Positions 5,653 to 6,586 of a stretch of DNA of 6,586 bases are shown piece by piece (positions within the stretch are counted from its first letter, which is position 1; every line of letters begins with the position of its first letter). The stretch lies in NCBI GenBank assembly GCA_946405485.1, contig CAMJHJ010000139.1:1-6586 (forward strand), read 5' to 3'. This DNA comes from an uncultured Bacteroidales bacterium (lineage in GTDB: Bacteria > Bacteroidota > Bacteroidia > Bacteroidales > UBA932). The translations under genes were made by a program, and so were the position numbers. The notes under the pieces are model-generated. The model did not search any database and was not told where the DNA came from. It worked only from the letters and a program-made list of their open reading frames with translations.

Positions 5653-6586
5653 TTATTTCTTGAGAATCACAAAATGGACATCCCGCGCACGCTCGTGCGT
5701 ATGGTCATGGCTATCCTTGTTGGGAATGTTCTCGCAAGGGTAATTGACCACGTGGGTGTTGGGGTCGCCTTCGCCCTTGACGCAGAGCGCCGTGGAGCCG
5801 CCGCCGTCCATGTTGAGGGCGTACTGCGGATTGAACCACTTCACCAGGAATTTGGTGAGTTGCCTGGCCGACATGCCCGAACTGTAATTGGTCCGGCCGT
5901 CGACGACGAGCATGATGAAATGGTTGTTCTCCGTCAAGGCCACGGCGGTGCGGGGATGCAGCACACGCTGGTGCCGTTCGAGATCTTCCCCGTCCAGCGC
6001 ATTCACCTGGGCGCTGGTCAGCGAATAGTTGCAGAAATTCTCGCCCACGGGCTCGAAATCATTGATCAGCATCGGGGCGCTGGAAATCAGGTTCGGATTG
6101 CTGCCGGCGATGCTCGTATAATAGCTTCGCTGCAGGGAAACGGCCTCGGCGTACGTCTTCCCCTTGATGCCGGAGATCTTACCGTCGCGCTTGGGAGAGC
6201 CAGCGAAGATAATACCGACCCCACGCTCGCCGTTGGAGGTGAAGGCCGCTTCGCTCTTCCAGTTGGGAACCGTCGTCTCACCGATGGTCACCTTGGGAAT
6301 CTGGAAACGCGTAATCCCGTCCACCCGGACGAAAATGGAGTTCAACTCAAAGTTGGCGTTCATCGCAGCCACGGTGTTGGCGTTGCTCTTGAAGGCTTCG
6401 GACACGAAGACCCGGGGGTTGGTATAGAGCAATTGGACCTGGTACTGGGACTTCGAAAGGTCCAGGTCCACGGCGAAGACTTCTTCCTTCTGGCCGGAGA
6501 GTTCATCCGTCCCGGAGAAAGAATAGTAAATCACGCCTTCGTCGATGGTCTTGGAGGTCCACCCGGCACCGGAAGGCGTGACCACC
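5653..6586 (-). CDS. Phosphodiester glycosidase (NAGPA/DUF2233) domain protein, 5' end cut by window edge
   Basis: The visible 310 residues are one NAGPA domain that ends directly in a TAA stop. The frame stays open to the right edge; the first possible codon (GTG at 6585) is unlikely to be the true start, because alignment with the fusion protein shows that about 20 N-terminal residues including the signal peptide lie outside. Domain motifs, numbered from the GTG: AAMNANFE (73-80), SAPMLINDFEPVGE (169-182), HPRTAVAL (210-217), VVDGRTNYSSGM (227-238) and LNMDGGGSTALCVKG (257-271). It is clearly paralogous to residues 28-311 of the fusion protein, sharing VPNWKSE, DGGGS and GEGD-x-x-THVVNYP. 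A His-rich insert, SHDHTH (292-297), is specific to this copy. It has no phosphatase module. It is first of the visible operon genes, 3 bp before the SGNH gene. Role inferred: exported hydrolysis of sugar-phosphodiester bonds, possibly of a different linkage from the fusion protein. Confidence 0.88.
   Translation of the reverse strand, partial: VVTPSGAGWTSKTIDEGVIYYSFSGTDELSGQKEEVFAVDLDLSKSQYQVQLLYTNPRVFVSEAFKSNANTVAAMNANFELNSIFVRVDGITRFQIPKVTIGETTVPNWKSEAAFTSNGERGVGIIFAGSPKRDGKISGIKGKTYAEAVSLQRSYYTSIAGSNPNLISSAPMLINDFEPVGENFCNYSLTSAQVNALDGEDLERHQRVLHPRTAVALTENNHFIMLVVDGRTNYSSGMSARQLTKFLVKWFNPQYALNMDGGGSTALCVKGEGDPNTHVVNYPCENIPNKDSHDHTHERARDVHFVILKK

Overview
The window looks like chromosomal DNA of a moderately GC-rich Bacteroidota (Bacteroidales-like) bacterium. 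Three start regions carry full or near matches to the Bacteroidota -7 box (TAnnTTTG). Shine-Dalgarno sequences are not evident, two products have lipoprotein signal peptides, and the protein families are typical of gut or rumen Bacteroidales. Genus is not resolvable by eye.

Layout: (1) 1-497, minus strand: the N-terminal part of a dicarboxylate/amino-acid:cation symporter, cut by the left edge. (2) 498-590: a divergent promoter region with a 16-bp inverted repeat. (3) 591-1928, plus strand: an exported metallophosphoesterase with a twin-arginine-like signal and a purple-acid-phosphatase-like N-terminal domain. (4) 1929-2033: a convergent intergenic region with a GC-rich terminator hairpin and a separate AT-rich inverted repeat. 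(5) 2034-2756, minus: a cyclophilin-type peptidyl-prolyl isomerase lipoprotein, probably with its own promoter. (6) 2792-4981, minus: a 729-residue two-domain protein with an N-terminal phosphodiester glycosidase domain (NAGPA, formerly DUF2233) and a C-terminal histidine acid phosphatase. (7) 4978-5649, minus: an SGNH/GDSL hydrolase lipoprotein overlapping the fusion gene by 4 bp. (8) 5653-6586, minus: a second, stand-alone NAGPA-domain protein, cut by the right edge, with a stop codon 3 bp before the SGNH start.

The three minus-strand genes between 6586 and 2792 form a very tight operon: NAGPA, then SGNH esterase, then NAGPA-histidine phosphatase. NAGPA-family enzymes are known to split sugar-phosphodiester bonds (the human member uncovers mannose 6-phosphate by removing GlcNAc), and histidine acid phosphatases remove terminal phosphate monoesters. 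A protein joining both could uncap a phosphodiester-linked glycan and then release the phosphate, while the SGNH enzyme removes acyl substituents. This is an inference from domain content. The fusion and operon are the most interesting items here. The metallophosphoesterase across the terminator adds a third, unrelated hydrolase fold to the neighbourhood but is not co-transcribed. No RNA genes, CRISPR arrays or mobile elements were seen.
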